Below are positions 20,286-30,936 of a DNA stretch of 64,000 nt, piece by piece (position 1 is the first letter of the stretch; each line of letters begins with the position of its first letter). Under the pieces are notes generated by a model that was given only the letters and a program-made list of their open reading frames with translations, was not told where the DNA came from and searched no databases. The translations under genes and the position numbers were made by a program. The stretch is from Meconema thalassinum. Its lineage: Eukaryota; Arthropoda; Insecta; Orthoptera; Tettigoniidae. Where the stretch lies: contig OX336388.2 in assembly GCA_946902985.2 (NCBI GenBank), positions 132,248,346 to 132,312,345 of the forward strand, read 5' to 3'.

Positions 20286-20846
20286 GTCACTGTTTGCAAT
20301 GCGACTGGCAGCGTTGGACGATTGATGCATGCTGCTGCTCGCTTTGTATCGTCACGTGACGTGCACGCGTGCCCTCTAGCGACGGGCTGAGACCTTCCAC
20401 GCTCTGGTCGGAACCACACCTCGTTACACACGCCACGATTAGCCGATGTCGTCACCGGTTTGCACATTCCAGCCTCCGGCTCGTTACTTTTTGAAAGCAC
20501 CTTATAGCAGTAACTGACAGTCGATTATATTTAGGTCAGGAATAGACAGACCGCGCATGCGTACGGCCGATCCCCCGCTCCCCGTTTCAGCGTGTCGAAC
20601 TGACTTCTACTGGCGCGCAGACATACAGGGGGGGGGGGGGGGGGTATTGAAAAAAGTGTCCGATATTGCAACAGGGATTGTGGATTGGTCAAAACGAGAA
20701 GAAATTTTCCTATAAAAAATATGTCCGGAAACGAATACCTGTTGAGATATGGACCATTTTACCCGCGTGGAGGAGGGGTTGTGTTCAGTATTTCAAGCAT
20801 TAAACGGGTTATTTTATCAATACGTTTACATTATTCAATTTAAACT

Positions 20847-20852
20847 TTTATT
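20847..20852 (-). promoter_or_regulatory. Candidate poly(A) signal for the RASL10-like gene
   Basis: AATAAA on the minus strand, about 145 bases after the stop codon of the exon at 20997. The position fits a short 3' UTR. Confidence 0.4.
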
Positions 20853-20996
20853 CCTTACAATATTTATGATTTCTGGACACTTATTTGAGAGTTAATATTT
20901 ATATTGAATCACCGTACCAAGTTCCCTGATGTAAATGGAAGAATATTTAACGTGAAAACAATACTTGTCTAAGATTATTATTTAAAAAAACTTTTC

Positions 20997-21686
20997 TCAC
21001 AATATACTACACTTATTTCTGTCCAAAGCATCATGAATATTATCCATCATTGGAGAACACACTTCTTTATTAGTTTGTCCTGCTTCCATCATATCAATAG
21101 TCCTCATCAATTCCTTAAAAACAGCTACGACACGCCAGTTATATTTTGCACTACACTCCACATAACCACACTTCCAATGCTTCTTTACCAGATTTACTAT
21201 ATCTCGTCTCTTTTCCCTGTAATCACCGCCACCTCCAGTTCCGGAACAACTCGCTATCGCTGTAGAAGCTCCACCGGAGCAGTGACCACCTCCAGAACTA
21301 CTTCCACTAGATCCAGCACTGGGACCACCATTACTGCTCCCAGTGGCAGACGATGAAACTAACAAGTCTTGTTTATTGCCAACTACCAGTAAAGGAACAT
21401 TGCGCATGTCTCGACTCTCGAACATCTGATCATGAAGTGTACGTATGTATTGGAATGTATCAGCATTCGCGAGATCAAAAACAAGAATATATGCTGTAGC
21501 ACTTCGTAAACCATAAAATCTATAATCCGTCCACTCGTAGTATGAATTGACTGGGAAATAAGGTATCACAGGTATATCTGAGATCTTCAGTTCGTAGAGA
21601 TGATCGTTGATGATCACCGATGGGTAGTACGTGTGCTTGCGGTCTGTTGGGATATATTCCGTGGAGAAGTCATTCCATACGAACTG
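20997..21686 (-). CDS. RASL10-type small GTPase, terminal coding exon
   Basis: The exon codes for 229 residues. The start at 21686 follows a splice-acceptor-like GGCGAGCAG preceded by a T-rich stretch; the open frame upstream of this is hydrophobic intron read-through. Switch/G3 area: SDIPVIPYFPVNSYYEW, lacking the usual DxxG glycine, as in RASL10 proteins. Then GLRSATAYILVFDLANADTF, G4 NKQD (104-107), G5 ECSAK (177-181) in KCGYVECSAKYNW, and a C-terminal CSIL, a prenylation-type box. The P-loop must lie in upstream exons, not found here. A Ser/Gly-rich, low-complexity stretch of about 45 residues (110-155) is inserted right after G4. Expected role: membrane-bound regulatory GTPase of the Ras superfamily. 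The assignment is from remembered family sequence; the A or B paralog cannot be decided. Confidence 0.85.
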   Translation of the reverse strand, partial: QFVWNDFSTEYIPTDRKHTYYPSVIINDHLYELKISDIPVIPYFPVNSYYEWTDYRFYGLRSATAYILVFDLANADTFQYIRTLHDQMFESRDMRNVPLLVVGNKQDLLVSSSATGSSNGGPSAGSSGSSSGGGHCSGGASTAIASCSGTGGGGDYREKRRDIVNLVKKHWKCGYVECSAKYNWRVVAVFKELMRTIDMMEAGQTNKEVCSPMMDNIHDALDRNKCSIL

Positions 21687-22073
21687 CTGCTCGCCACATG
21701 AAACAGACAAAATATATAGAATATTAAGTGAAGGAAGTACATACGTAAATACAGGGTAAAAGTTAACTACTGTAAACAATCGAAATACTTAAAACTCAGC
21801 AAATTTTTCTAGGTCTGTGCCGTGTCTTGGGTGGGGATTCGCCTAGGACACCAAGCTGGCTCATCAGCGGGCGCTTGGTATCCCCGCCTGGACCCCCACA
21901 GGAGTAGCGAACTGCGCGCTACCTCCCTTTTTATGAAGCGCACCTGCGCCATTTCACTGCGAGAACTAAAAGCTCAAGCAACCATAACCTCCCTATGAAG
22001 GCTTCCAAAAAGCATAGGAAAATTGCTGAGTTTTAATTCACTGGCCGTTAAAGCCAATGTGTTGTTCGAGTCT

Positions 22074-22705
22074 TCAGTCGTTTGACTGGTTTGATGCAGC
22101 TTTCCATGCCTCTCTGTCCTGAGCTAATCGTTTCATCTCTACATAGCTACCACACCCTACATCCGAGACAATCTGTTTAACATATTCTAACCTTGGTCTA
22201 CCCCTACAGTTCTTGTCCTCGACCCTTCCTTCCATAACTAAGCTTGCTATTCCTGGGCGTCTTAGTATGTGTCCTACCAACCTATCTCTTCTCTTCATTA
22301 GCAGTCGCCAGAAACATCTCTCCTCTCCCACTCGTCTTAATACCTCTTCGTTTGTAACCCTATCTACCCATCTGAACTTCATCAGTCTCCTGTAACACCA
22401 CATTTCAAACGCTTCAATTCTCCTCTTTTCTGCTGAACTAATAGTCCAAGTTTCACTTCCATAGAGCCACGCTCAAGACAAATGCTTTCAAAAATGACTT
22501 CCTAACACCTAAATCTATATTCGAAGTCAACACATTCCTTTTTTGTAGAAATGCATTCCTTGCCTGAACCAACCTACATTTTATGTCCTCTTTGCTTCGT
22601 CCATCACTGGTTATTTTGCTTCCTAAGTAACAGAAATTACCTACTTTAGTTTTTCACCTGCCAATTTGATGTCCATAGAGGTTTCTGATTTATTTCGGCT
22701 GCATT
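22074..22705 (-). pseudogene. LINE ORF2 C-terminal fragment (RTE-like, family 2)
   Basis: On the minus strand from 22705: GNFCYLGSKITSDGRSKED and ARNAFLQKRNVLTSNI, then a frame change, GSETWTISSAEKRRIEAFEM, WCYRRLMKFRWVDRVTNEE, RRDRLVGHILRR, RGRPRLEYVKQI, ending AASNQSND and stop at 22074. This is the typical post-RT tail of an endonuclease/reverse-transcriptase LINE. RT and endonuclease domains are missing. A shorter copy of the same end is at 35389-35600. Confidence 0.75.
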
Positions 22706-22874
22706 CCAAAGTCAAAATTGAGTTAAATTAAAATGTTAATAAGAATTAAAAATAAAACGTGAAATTAAAAAAAAATATATTAAAGAAATTAATTTTAAAA
22801 ATTACATTAAAAAATCTGTAAAAAATTAAAAAATAAATAATTTATATATTATAAAATTTTTAAAATTAAATATT

Positions 22875-24020
22875 GCGGCTTCGGTGGCGTAGTTGGTAGC
22901 ATGCTGAGCTTCTATGCCCAAGATCGCGGGTTCAAACCTGGCTGAAGTCGTCGGAATTTTTGAGAGCGTTAAAAATCCCTCAGTAAGCCTTCCTTCGGAG
23001 GGGAAGTAAAGCCGGCGGTCCCATGTCATAGATTTATGGCATGTTAAAGAACCTTCCACTAAATACACCTGTGTGAAGCTAAATTTTATAGGATAACAAT
23101 TTGACAAACCCTCATAAAATCCGAGGTTCGTCACCGGAAGATAACTCGGTGGCATCTGGTAACCAAATTCTGAACTAGTAGTCGTTGATGGTGGCGTTTA
23201 GTTAGTTATTGTTGTTTTAAGGGGAGGAACTACGAGATAATCTGCCCCTCTTAACACCGATTAAAGAATACAAATTGGGAATTGAATTTAAAATTTTGAG
23301 GTGGACATCTAAATTCAAAACCCCCAAAATTAATAAAACAAAAATTTAAATAAATATAAAAATTATAAAAATAAACAAAAATTACGGAAAAACAAAACAA
23401 ATTATTATTCAAAAACGAACAAGTCGTTGATTCAATGTATACTGGAAAATTTAGATTGCTGGTCCTAACCCACTCTCACTTATAAAGCGGATAACGCGAT
23501 CAGCAGCCACCGCGTCATCGGCTAATATAAGTTTGAGTGTCATCTGCAAACCAAGGTTTCTTCATAAGTCAGCAAGATCCACACACTCGGTTAAAATGTG
23601 GGCCACGGTTAAAACGGCTCCACAGGTACAAAGTGGGGGGTCTTCCCTTCTCATTAGGTATGAGTGGGTTGAGCTTGTATGACCTATTCTTAGCCTACAC
23701 AAAATGACGAACTGTCTCAATGACCGGAAAGAGCTCCGCCACACGCGAGTAGTTCCCTTGATCGCTCTCAGTTTACTGGGCAGTGGGTCAGCTAGCCACT
23801 GACTCTCCCAAAATGCCACGGTGGCGTTTGGCGGCAAAACAGGAACTACTTGAAGAAATTCAATATCTGCAGTCCTTACTTGAATTGAAAACAGATAACA
23901 CACACTAATACAGCCATCACAATTAACACCGGTTATCAGACAGATTCTACACACACCCAAAGTACACGGGGTTGCATGACCGCGTTGTCGCAGCCTCTAA
24001 ACTGAAGAACCAACCAACCA
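22875..24020 (+). mobile_element. SINE-B interrupted by a LINE fragment
   Basis: The tRNA-like head GCGGCTTCGGTGGCGTAG starts at 22875, with B box GGGTTCAAACC. The body continues to GGTGGCGTTT at 23190-23199, resumes at 23830 after the inserted LINE, and ends in AACC repeats at 24020. Confidence 0.85.
23200..23819 (-). mobile_element. 5'-truncated LINE (RNase H/C-terminal part) inside SINE-B
   Basis: Flanked by the duplicated SINE string GGTGGCGTTT (23190-23199 and 23820-23829). Coding on the minus strand: ESQWLADPLPSKLRAIKG, TRVWRSSFRSLRQFVILCRL, RIGHTSSTHSYLMRREDPP, then CTCGAVLTVAHILTECVD, a C-terminal Cys/His motif that follows RNase H in I/Jockey-group LINEs. It continues past a stop (SADDA-like region, RVIRFISESGL). 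The 3' UTR ends with TTTTAAGGGGAGG and a GGGG...CCCC stem. Confidence 0.75.
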
Positions 24021-24125
24021 ATTTCATTTTTAGTTGATCGTTCAATGATTGCAACGTCTTCATCTTGTTGCTGACTCGTTCCAGGTTCGTCGCTGAATAT
24101 TACTACTTTCTGCCTTTTATTTATA
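24021..24125 (-). other. Short coding-like relic of unknown origin
   Basis: Between SINE-B and a Helitron, the minus strand reads KRQKVVIFSDEPGTSQQQDE and DVAIIERSTKNE without a stop. The charged, Gln-rich composition looks like a protein linker, perhaps from a transposase, but I do not recognise the family. Confidence 0.3.
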
Positions 24126-24221
24126 CTAGCATTACCCGTCGCGGCTTCGCCCGCGAATATTCTAGTTGTAAAGAGTACACTTAGTAAAATCTCAATCATG
24201 AATGCTATGTCTGATTTATCC

Positions 24222-24319
24222 TTAACAAATTCACAAAGAAATTTGTGAATTTGTTAATGTACATAGCTCAATCGGACAATTTTACATCCTGTTTCCTTCG
24301 GGAACAGATATTTCCAATA
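24222..24319. mobile_element. 98-bp insertion starting with a perfect palindrome
   Basis: Flanked by TGATTTATCC on both sides (24212-24221 and 24320-24329). Copies a and c of the Helitron have that string once, so this is an insertion with a 10-bp duplication. It begins TTAACAAATTCACAAA, a GAAA loop, and the exact reverse complement (to 24257). Noncoding and of unknown type. Confidence 0.7.
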
Positions 24320-24338
24320 TGATTTATCCTTGGTATGA

Positions 24339-24670
24339 TTTTTTTTTAGCGTATGGCTTTTAGTGCCGGGAGTGTCCGAGGACATGTTCGGCTCGCCAGT
24401 TTTTGTAGCTGCTTCGAGACGGACACCCAAGGGGTGAGCTACAAGTACCGTTGGGGAGGGAAGGAGGGAAGTTGGAATGTAAGGACGAGGAGTCGGAAGG
24501 TAGCGGCTGTGGCCTATAGTTAGGGACCAACCCCGGCATTTGCCTGGAAGGAAGATGGGAAACCACAGAAGACCATCTTCAAGGTTGCCGGCGGGGGGAT
24601 TCGAACCTCCTCGCCTCTCGGATGTGAGCGACTGCCATCAGTCATGCCGTAACCACCACGGCTAACTCAC
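24339..24670 (-). mobile_element. SINE-C, tRNA-derived, minus orientation
   Basis: Perfect 11-bp duplication CCTTGGTATGA (24328-24338 and 24671-24681). The head on the minus strand begins GGGTGAGTTAGCCGTGGTGG with B box GAGGTTCGAATCCCC. The tail is an A run in SINE orientation (T run at 24340). Confidence 0.88.
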
Positions 24671-25294
24671 CCTTGGTATGAATAATCAGACTTTATCAAT
24701 TCAGTTACTGGTGCAGTGGTTAGGGGTTTGTCATTCCTTAATAGGTATACCAGAGCGAAGTTAGTTTTCTGGGAATATCACAGACACTGTTAACTTAAGG
24801 GCCTTTAAATATGGTTTTCGGAGACCCTTAATGGTCAGGTGAAAAAGACCTTTCGTACCACACTCACACGTGAAAATTGCGTGAAAAAATTCTAGAGTGC
24901 CTCTTGAACCCCTTAAGCGCATTATACTGTATGTATTGATGAATTTTACAGCTTAATTTGGTTCAGTGATAACCTTATAACCGTCTGGAAACTTTCACAG
25001 TACTGTAATGTATTAATTGGAATTGTATTGCGTCTTATACAGAAATAGATGGACCTGTGAAATTCTGTTACCATGGTTACCGTGTTGCATTCTTTCATTA
25101 TTTCATTGTAAATATACATGTTTTAAGGTATTTATTTAATTGTGAGGCATTTAAAGAGTAAGTGAGTGCGTTTCGCTTACGCATTGGGTTATGCTGAACC
25201 TGTAGTTACCCCATATGTGTAGGTTGGTCTTAATGGGACCTTATTTTCGGTACAAAACTGGAATGGGACCTTAGCAGAATAATATAGGGAGGGA

Positions 25295-25825
25295 TAATAT
25301 AGGAAGGGATTTTTTCACTTTTGAATATTTTGTGTATTAACCAAACGTATCTTACGTGTTGGGGGCAAGGTGACACACACTAAACTGACAAGTCATGGAC
25401 ACCAAGCGTCAGACCACATCCTTTGTCGTATGTAGTTCCCTAGATCTATCACTACGAGCGTTAGTGTTGATCCATACAGGGTTGAATCAAAATCGCAATA
25501 TCTACTTCCATTTTGAAAATTCAAAAATCTGTTTCCCACAAATTGAAAATAAAGAACCAAAGAAAAGATTGAAACAATCAAACTTTTATTTCATTTAAAT
25601 TTGTAAAACAAGTTCCATTTTAAAAAAACAAGTGTTTTAGCATGTTTTTATTCAAAATATCTTTAAAGCCGGAAGTAATTTTTAAAATTTTAGAGCTTTT
25701 CAAAACACGCATTTTTACACGTTTCCGGCTCTTCTAGCTTTTCAACGTTTGTCACAATTGCTTACAGTAACTTGGCGTTTTTGCTAAACTGGACCCTGAG
25801 TGCTCTTTGTGGCATTTAATAGTAC
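25295..25825. other. No supported feature
   Basis: Short repeat of GGGAGGGATAATATAGG next to the Helitron edge; otherwise AT-rich with nothing recognised. Confidence 0.4.
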
Positions 25826-26640
25826 ATTATGCAATGAGCCTATAATGGCAATAATTAAGACACGAGTATCCCTCCCTATATTATTCTGCTAAGGTCCCAT
25901 TCCAGTTTTGTACCGAAAATAAGGTCCCATTAACAACAACCTACACATATAGGGTACCTACAGGTTCAGCATAACCCAATGCGTAAGCGAAACGCACTCA
26001 CTTACTCTTTAAATGCCTCAAAATTAAATAAATACCTTAAAACATGTATATTTACAATGAAATAATGAAAGAATGCAACACGGTAACCATGGTAACAGAA
26101 TCTCACAGGTCCATCTATTTCTGTAAGTCGCAATGCAATTCCAATTATTACATTACTGTGAAAGTTTCCAGACGGTGATACGGTTATCACTGAACCAAAT
26201 TAAGCTGTAAAATTCATCAATACATACAGTATAATGCGCTTAAGGGGGTCAAGGGGCACATCTAGAATTTTTTCACGCAATTTTCACGTGTGAGTGTGGT
26301 ATGAAAGGTCTTTTTCACCCTACTATAAAGGGTCTCCGAAAACCACATTTAAAGGCCCTTAAATTAACAGTGTCTGTGATACAGTAGAACCCCTCTCATC
26401 CGCCCTCGGCTGGTCCGCCACTCCGGTTGATCCGACCGTGCTGGGGAGGGGATGAGTACTGAATAACGGTTGGGAAAAGGGGGCGGGAAGGGTTGGCGCC
26501 CGCCCGCACGGCGCACAGTGGTCCTTTTGCACGATCTGGGCGCTGAAAATGTAAAAAATAAATGTCTCGTATTTTCATGTTGTATGACATTTTTAGTATC
26601 AGCAATGTCAGAGGACCTCAGAACTGTACTTATAGGCCTA

Positions 26641-27270
26641 CAGGGTCTTTCATATAAAGTAAGAACGCCAAGCGGCGGGTTTGTTATCCGCTAGTGTGGT
26701 GGCCTTGACCGAGCTTGTAGCGAGCCGTGGCCCCCTGCTCTAAGCGTGTGTACAATCCTCTATGAAATATTACCTTATAAAAGTTGCTGGAAGTGTCGTC
26801 CTTCCTGGGTTATACAGGCATTGTATCTGGTAACCACATTTTGGCTGACGCGAGTGAGTCATGCCACTGTATTTTTTTCTGATTTTTTATTTTGTGTTTT
26901 TTATTGAGCACTGAACCAGTAGTGTCAAAGTTATTTACAATTACGTGAATCTGTGCTAGTGAAGGTGGCACTTCATCAGGAAATTGCTGAACAAATGCAT
27001 CACGTACCCGCCGAGCCGAATCGTAATTAAAATAAATTTTACATACAAAAATACGATGTTGCAATGATAACTGTCTCAACATGTTAGCAGCTGAGGTTCA
27101 GACTGGCGACTGAACACCTGCACGCTTATTGCAAGGTCAAGTTTGTACTATGCGCTCGCTTTCAATACTACAGCAGGGGGCCGTGGCGCGTCACAAGCTC
27201 GGCCAAGCCGGCTTCAGCAGCGAATGACAAAACCGCCGCTCGCCGTTCTTACTTTATATGAAAGACCCTG
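26641..27270 (-). mobile_element. Small Tc1/mariner-like TIR element inside the Tigger
   Basis: Bounded by TA (26639-26640 and 27271-27272). TIRs of over 40 bp begin CAGGGTCTTTCATATAAAG and include the GCGGCGGGTTT/AAACCGCCGC part. Length is 630 bp. It retains one N-terminal transposase-like frame (26810-27082, minus). Confidence 0.88.
26810..27082 (-). pseudogene. DUF4817-like HTH, N-terminal transposase fragment
   Basis: The product starts MLRQLSLQHRIFVCKIYF, then RRVRDAFVQQFPDEVPPS, HVIVNNFDTTGSVLNKK. This fits the insect HTH family DUF4817: an initial helix, the FxxxF..P..PS segment and a TGSV turn. The catalytic domain is missing. The last third (IQWHDSLASAKMW) is not recognised and may be read-through toward the TIR. 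Confidence 0.6.
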
Positions 27271-27854
27271 TATGTCTTATTTGTTCACCCCCTGGAATGT
27301 GAAAGACTGCTGAAATAGGACGTTCCTTATCGCATCCACAGCTGGAAGCAAAGCTGATTATTTGTGTTTGAATCTTGTGCTTGTAAAGTCTTGTCAGTTC
27401 AGCTATCTTCATCGTTTTCCAGTGGATATGACAGACTATGATATGATCTTTCTTAATTAAACTTGCAAAATCTTATAACAATCGCTGTGTTTATGTGATA
27501 AACGTTTGAAAATAGTGAATTTTTGTTATAAAATAATTCTTCTTTTATGGGTTTTCAGACCAGGAAATTCACAATTGTCAACCATTGGTGAATTTCTTTC
27601 CATTAGCCTATAGCTTGTATTCTGTGTAAAAATTATTTGCAACTTTTAGCAACTTTGGCTTTTGCTTTCCATTTAGTGTTGTCGGAAGGATTTTCGTGGA
27701 ACAATCCTTACGAAGCTTGGCGCCATGTAGGTGGAAAAGCGAAAGGATTTGACACTATCTAATAGAAAACAGTGATGTGAAATCCCTTGGACAGTCTATT
27801 AAAGATAATGTTAGAAAAAAATCGAATTAATTTTTCCGCGCAGTTAAGAAAAAC

Positions 27855-28127
27855 GTGGGTTGCCAATCGCAAGATCTTAAGAAAGTGTGTCACAAAATAA
27901 GAATAGTCTGGAAGGGAACATGGAGACGCAATACAGGTAATGTGGGTCGTCCTTCTCAATCATTCGTGGAGTGTGGTGAATTTTCGAAACGAAGGAAATT
28001 GCGACCTTTAATACAAAAACTCAGCAGGGAGGAACTAGCGTTAGCCAGTCAAGTGAGTTTTCGCTTAGAAGGAAGGAGAGACACCACTGAACTTATTGAA
28101 AAAATGCAGAATTTTCTCCCAGTTTAG
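27855..28127 (+). pseudogene. ORF relic with GRPSxSF...SKRRK motif, unknown function
   Basis: A 90-residue frame: VGRPSQSFVECGEFSKRRK, then LSREELALASQVSFRLEG and a stop at 28127. I recall similar GRP-x-F-ser-KRRK sequences in repetitive insect proteins of unknown function, but cannot name the family. It lies between the Tigger 5' TIR and its transposase. It could be part of the element or an older insertion. Confidence 0.35.
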
Positions 28128-28208
28128 TGGCGTTAAGGAAAATCCTAATCCAGTTGAAAAATATTATTATTTTTATTATTATTCTTAGGCTAATAAGACA
28201 AGTTTAAC

Positions 28209-28735
28209 CTCAACTTGTTGTTGTTGCTCATTTTAGGGGCTGCGACATCGTGGTCGTGTAGTCCCATGTATGTTGGGTGTGTATGTGTAATTTGTGTGAT
28301 AACCTGAGTTATTGTGATACCTGTACTACTATTTGTACATTTGGGATAGGATTGGGAAGACGGTGGCCGTGGCCTTAAGTTAGGAACCATCTCAGCATTT
28401 GCCTGGAGTAGAAGTGGGGGAAACCACGGAAAACCAATTCCAGGATGGTTGGGTTGGGAATCGAATCCTCCTCTTATCAGTTTTGCCTCAGGTATCTTAG
28501 TGTACCCCGTACCAGCCCTCACACCAGAAGTAACATTTCTTGGCAGAGCCGGGAATCGAACCCGGACATCCGGGACCACTTCCAGGATGGTTGAGGTGGG
28601 AATCGAACCCTCCTCTTCTCAGTTTTGCCCCAGGAAGCTTAGTGTACCCCGTACCAGCCCTCACACCAGAATTAACATTTCTTGTCAGAGTCGGGAATCG
28701 AACCTGGACCTCCGGGGCGACAGTCAAACTGAAAT
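28209..28735 (-). mobile_element. SINE-E with partial internal duplication
   Basis: A first block 28209-28570 has the shared 3' domain (TTTTAGGGGCTGCGACATCG), the body, and the B-box region GGGAATCGAACCCGG. A second block 28571-28735 repeats the body and head (CCACTTCCAGGATGG through GGGAATCGAACCTGG). The repeat is a direct partial duplication of about 150 bp at the head side. The A box is lost at the right edge. Confidence 0.75.
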
Positions 28736-28962
28736 TCTTATAAATGAGAATAAGGAAATTGTTTTACATAATTTTGTACAGTTATTTTAAGGTTTATAGA
28801 CCATTATAGACCATTTCTATGTGCAAAGGTATTTTGCGCGGCCAGATACGCTAAAAGGACCACTGTGCGGCGTCATGTGGGAATCACAGACCTCGCCATC
28901 CCAACCTTTTGTCTCAGTTGAACTGTAACTATTGCTGTTATCACTTGTAGCTGTGCTACAAA

Positions 28963-30472
28963 AAATTGCCAAGGAACTCAATGTAGGCGTTACGACAGTA
29001 AAAGATTGGTGAAAAAACAGGAAAGATATTGAATCATGTACAATGTCGATAGATGGTGACAACGCACTTAAAAATCCCAAAACATTAAAAAAGCTTAAAC
29101 TTGAAGTGCTTGACAACGTATTGTGGATGTGGTTCTGCCAAGAGAGAAGGAAAGGAACCCCGATATCTGGGCCCATTATAAAAGAAAAGGCAATAGCTTT
29201 ACATAATGAACTAGAAACCAGAAGTGAGTTCGCAGCTTGTGAAGGCTGGATTGACCGCTGGAAAACCCGTCATGGTATCCGGTTTGTGTCAATTTCTGGT
29301 GAAAAACTATCTGCTGATGCCGAGGCAGCAAAAGAGTATTCTTTAAAGTTTAAACAAATTGTCGAAGAAAGAGAACTTTTACCCTGCCAAATTTATAACA
29401 TAGATGAGACAGGGCTAAACTATAAAATGCTGCCAAACAAAACGCTCGCTGCATCAAATGAAACCGTGTCAGGAACAAAACTTAAAAAAGATAGGCTAAC
29501 CTGTGCTCCTTGCAGCAACGCTCATGGTACACACAAGCTTCCCCTGTTTATTATTGGTAAATCTAAGAAGCCGAGGGCATTCAAAAACATAAACACATCT
29601 TCTTTGCCCGTTTATTACCGGAATCAAAAATCTGCTTGGATGGACTGCAATCTTTTTAAATCTTGGTTTTTCGACGAGTTCGTTCCATCTGTTGAAAAAT
29701 ACTAGGAAGAAAAAAGCACCCGGTCCGTGCTCTATTGCTGTTGGATAACGCACCAACACATCCATCTGAGGAGGATTTAGTGAAAGGGGACATACGAGCC
29801 AGCTTCCTTCCCCCAAATGTCACATCACTTATCCAACCAATGGATCAGGGAGTGATAGAATGGTTAAAAAGGCGATATCGCAGAAAGTATATCAGCTCAA
29901 TATTAGAGAAGTCTGAAGATGGTTGTAACTTATTTGAAGCTATGAAATCCCTCAACATAAAAGATGCTATCTATACGATTGCTGAGTCATGGCAGGAACT
30001 GAAACCTGACACACTGCAAAAATCTTGGCGTAAGCTTTGGCCGGAAGTTATGGCCGAAAGTAACCAGATAGAAGATGAGCAAAACAACGACACCCAGGAA
30101 ATCGTGAAAGATCTACAAATTGTACAACCGAATGTCGATACCAGTGAAGTTGAGGAGTGGATTGCCCAATGTGACAAAGACTGTGAAACCAGTGAAGTGC
30201 TCGATGACAACCAAATTAATGCCGCTGTTTTGAAAAATAATGGCGAAGAAACTGAGAATGGGGACTCGGACGGTGATGATGACGAACCTCCTACTCGGAT
30301 TTCACAAACCGACGCCAAGAACGCTTTTGATGTTGTCCTTCAGTACATCGAGCAGAACTCAACCTCAACACCTATGGACATTTTGTGGATCAAGAAATGG
30401 AGGAACACAGCAGCTAAGTCTAGAATTTCATCTGCTAAACAAAAATATCTAACTGATTTTTTTTCCAAATAA
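28963..30472 (+). pseudogene. Tigger transposase, broken by a nonsense change and a frameshift
   Basis: The N-terminal HTH starts KIAKELNVGVTTVKDW; the next codon, 29010-29012, is TGA where a Trp is expected, followed in frame by KNRKDIESC. From 29043 the frame is open for 220 codons: the CENP-B-type second HTH (LWMWFCQERRKGTPISGPII) and the start of the DDE domain with NIDETGL (first Asp). A stop at 29703-29705 and a one-base shift follow. From about 29708 the other frame continues LLLLDNAPTHP (second Asp), QPMDQG (third Asp) about 32 residues later, and an acidic linker, ending LTDFFSK with stop at 30472. The catalytic triad is present but the copy cannot make a full protein. Confidence 0.88.
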
Positions 30473-30598
30473 CTTTGTACTACATACATGTAGGATACAT
30501 ACCTTCAATTTTTACGTATGTACATAAATATTTATTATTATATGTATTGCTCATTTTGAATATGTAATAATAATAGCTTATACTTAATTTATTGCAAT

Positions 30599-30936
30599 AA
30601 GCCTCCGTGGCTTAGGCGGCAGCACGCCGGCCTCTCACCGCTGGGTTCGTGGTTCAAATTCCGGTCACTCCATGTGAGATCTGTGCAGGACAAAACGGAG
30701 GCAGACAGGTTTTTCTCCGGGTACTCCGGTTTTCCCTGTCAAAATTTCATTCCAGCAACACTCTCCACTATCATTTTATTTCATTTCATCTGTCATTCAT
30801 TTAATCATTGCCCCAGAGGAGTGCGTCAGGCCTCGGCAGCCGGCACAGTTCATATCCTCGCCGCTAGATGGGGGGCTTCATTCATTCCATTCCTGACCCG
30901 GTCGGAGACTGGAAGCAGGCTGTGGATTTTCATTTC
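30599..30936 (+). mobile_element. SINE-A, tRNA-derived, full length
   Basis: Flanked by a 17-bp duplication ACTTAATTTATTGCAAT/ACTTAATTTATTACAAT (30582-30598 and 30937-30953, one mismatch). Head GCCTCCGTGGCTTAGGCGG (A box) and GTGGTTCAAATTCCGG (B box). Other copies are at 33929-34270 (minus) and 51533-51866 (plus). This is one of the youngest layers of the nest. Confidence 0.9.

Larger units (their letters stand above)
19359..20502 (-). mobile_element. mariner-type element, copy 2, internally deleted and MITE-interrupted
   Basis: Bounded by TA (19357-19358 and 20503-20504). Ends AGGTGCGTTCAAAAAGTAAC and GTTACTTTTTGAAAGCACCT belong to the same family as 4144-4960. Unlike that copy it keeps the C-terminal half of the transposase. 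The right TIR region is the long form; the left is short, followed directly by the transposase stop. Confidence 0.85.
24126..25294 (-). mobile_element. Non-autonomous Helitron, family 2, copy b
   Basis: CTAG (24126-24129) with hairpin GTCGCGGCTTCGCCCGCG beside it forms the 3' end. The 5' end (minus strand TCCCTCCC) is at 25294, preceded by A. Two insertions break it: a 98-bp palindrome-bearing piece (24222-24319) and a SINE-C (24339-24670). Confidence 0.85.

Noticed and set aside
21033..21356. 107-aa plus-strand frame, Ser/Thr-rich
   Set aside because: Antisense of the low-complexity part of the RASL10-like exon.
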